A DNA stretch of 13,860 nucleotides from DASPWW01 sp035637595 (GTDB lineage: Bacteria; Actinomycetota; Thermoleophilia; Solirubrobacterales; 70-9), in contig DASPWW010000082.1 of assembly GCA_035637595.1 (NCBI GenBank), positions 1-13,860 of the forward strand, in the 5' to 3' direction. Positions 13,153 through 13,860 of this stretch are shown in pieces. The translations under genes and the position numbers were made by a program. Numbering within the stretch: position 1 is the stretch's first letter; each line of letters begins with the position of its first letter. The notes beneath the pieces are model-generated. The model searched no databases. It had not been told where the DNA came from and saw nothing but the letters and a program-made list of their open reading frames with translations.

Positions 13153-13608
13153 TCAGCGACCAAGAAGCGCTTTGGTTGCAAGTGCGTCCGCTTCGGCATT
13201 CCATTTTCGCGGAACCCACGAAATCCTGACGTTGGGAAACTCCTGGAACAGGGAGCACGCCTCGGTGTGCAGGGGTCTGATGTGCTCCTTGCCAACCTTC
13301 GCGCGGCCGTTTACCTGGTCGACCACGAGCTCCGAGTCAAGAAACACCCGGATGCGTTGGATTCCGTGACTGCGGGCGAGCTTGAGTCCTTCGATGAGAG
13401 CCCGATATTCCGCAACGGTGTTGATGGCGGGTCCGATCGGTTTGGAGATCTTTTCAACTAGCTCACCATCGGGGTCCCTGAGGACGACTCCGATCGCACC
13501 TTGAGCTGGATTGTCGATGGTCCCCGTGCCGGAACCGTCTGTCTTCAGTAGATAGTTGCGCTTCGACGGCTCCGGATGGTCGCCTTCGTGCGTTTCGGGC
13601 ACCGGCAT
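13153..13608 (-). CDS. RNase HI-like protein (reverse-transcriptase-like RNase H domain)
   Basis: A 151-residue single-domain RNase H fold. The four acidic active-site residues are all visible: Asp24 in KTDGSGTG (22-29), Glu67 in AEYRALIEGLKLA (66-78), Asp91 in VFLDSELVVDQVNG (88-101) and Asp141 in RKWNAEADALATKAL (134-148). Enzymes of this kind cut the RNA strand of RNA:DNA hybrids. About 20 N-terminal residues before the first strand look unstructured. The ATG at 13608 is chosen for its spacing 8 nt after a TAAGCT box; no Shine-Dalgarno is seen. Base composition is visibly less GC-rich than the nuo genes (35 of 60 G+C in 13381-13440, against 45 of 60 in 8461-8520), which hints at transfer or weak codon selection. 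Confidence 0.88.
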   Translation of the reverse strand: MPVPETHEGDHPEPSKRNYLLKTDGSGTGTIDNPAQGAIGVVLRDPDGELVEKISKPIGPAINTVAEYRALIEGLKLARSHGIQRIRVFLDSELVVDQVNGRAKVGKEHIRPLHTEACSLFQEFPNVRISWVPRKWNAEADALATKALLGR

Positions 13609-13616
13609 GAAGCCAA

Positions 13617-13622
13617 AGCTTA
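13617..13622 (-). promoter_or_regulatory. Candidate -10 element TAAGCT for the RNase HI-like gene
   Basis: On the minus strand TAAGCT ends 8 nt before the ATG at 13608, with no Shine-Dalgarno between. The box and the following bases nearly match those before the 89-residue gene at 2580. Confidence 0.4.
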
Positions 13623-13766
13623 CGGGCCCGACGGCAGGCCGCGTGTCCTTGGGCCCGAGTCGCTTCTGCCTTGCGCGAGCAGGGGAAGCGAGGGCCGCAC
13701 CGAGCGAGGCGCCTGCCCCCGTCCTTTGCGAGAGCGAGCGTCAGCCCGTCAGCCTGCTGGCAATCG

Positions 13767-13859
13767 TCACAAAGCGGGAGACTCCTGGAGCGGGACGGGC
13801 GGTCGCGGCTCCCAGAGCCGGAAGAGCTCGATCGTGCGTTGCCGCAGCCACGCCTGGTC
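13767..13859 (-). CDS. Possible C-terminal end of a gene running in from the right edge
   Basis: One minus-strand frame gives 30 residues, DQAWLRQRTIELFRLWEPRP then PVPLQESPAL, before a TGA at 13767-13769. Third codon positions are mostly G or C (26 of 30), as expected for coding DNA here, and the peptide reads like an amphipathic helix plus a proline-rich tail. It is too short to assign. Another minus-strand frame is also open across this region, so this call is tentative. The 158 bp between it and the RNase HI-like start show nothing else apart from the TAAGCT box. Confidence 0.35.
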   Translation of the reverse strand, partial: DQAWLRQRTIELFRLWEPRPPVPLQESPAL

Positions 13860-13860
13860 G

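Noticed and set aside
12879..13229. Plus-strand 116-codon open frame after the nuo terminator
   Set aside because: No start signal or family motif, Arg/Pro/Thr-rich, and its end overlaps the convincing RNase HI-like gene on the other strand.
13739..13754. Tandem CGTCAGCC repeat, two copies
   Set aside because: Only two 8-nt units; too short to mean anything without comparison.
12840..13860. CRISPR array, tRNA or IS element in the right-hand region
   Set aside because: Looked for regular repeats, a T-arm consensus and transposase motifs; none seen.

Overview
The window is GC-rich bacterial DNA that is almost entirely coding. It carries the back half of a respiratory complex I (NADH:quinone oxidoreductase, nuo) operon. 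High GC, ATGA start/stop overlaps, GTG/TTG starts, and several gene starts that sit 6-9 nt after a TANNNT box with no Shine-Dalgarno sequence all suggest an actinomycete-type chromosome. A deep branch such as Thermoleophilia is possible, but that is an inference from style and not a marker-based assignment.

Layout. (1) Positions 1-1795, plus strand: the C-terminal end of nuoG, then nuoH and nuoI, joined by start/stop overlaps. (2) Positions 1805-6803: a block of about 5 kb with seven non-nuo genes on both strands, lying between nuoI and nuoJ. Four close-packed minus-strand genes encode a flavin-dependent Baeyer-Villiger-type monooxygenase, an HSL-family esterase, an 89-residue protein of unknown function and a nucleotidyltransferase-fold protein. 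Next come a plus-strand DUF167/YggU protein, a minus-strand TetR regulator, and a divergent plus-strand alpha/beta hydrolase with an aspartate at its nucleophile position. A perfect TATTGA-N7-TCAATA palindrome lies between tetR and the hydrolase. (3) Positions 6893-12839, plus strand: nuoJ, nuoK, nuoL, nuoM and nuoN, tightly packed and ending in a clear hairpin plus T-tract terminator. (4) Positions 12874-13860: about 280 bp of non-coding DNA with competing hairpins, a minus-strand RNase HI-like gene of visibly lower GC, and a possible gene end at the right edge.

How the genes work together. NuoH, J, K, L, M and N make up the membrane arm (quinone site and proton channels). NuoG and NuoI carry electron-transfer centres of the peripheral arm. 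In the inserted block, the monooxygenase could turn a ketone into an ester and the overlapping esterase could cleave it, a known pairing in ketone catabolism. The TetR/hydrolase pair looks like a separately regulated unit. Because the insert includes opposite-strand genes, nuoJ-N probably needs its own promoter, and a candidate lies directly in front of nuoJ.

Most notable: the split nuo operon, the repeated leaderless-promoter signature, and a NuoL that has alanine where the otherwise conserved TM5 glutamate (E. coli Glu144) should be, with aspartate at the matching place in NuoM.
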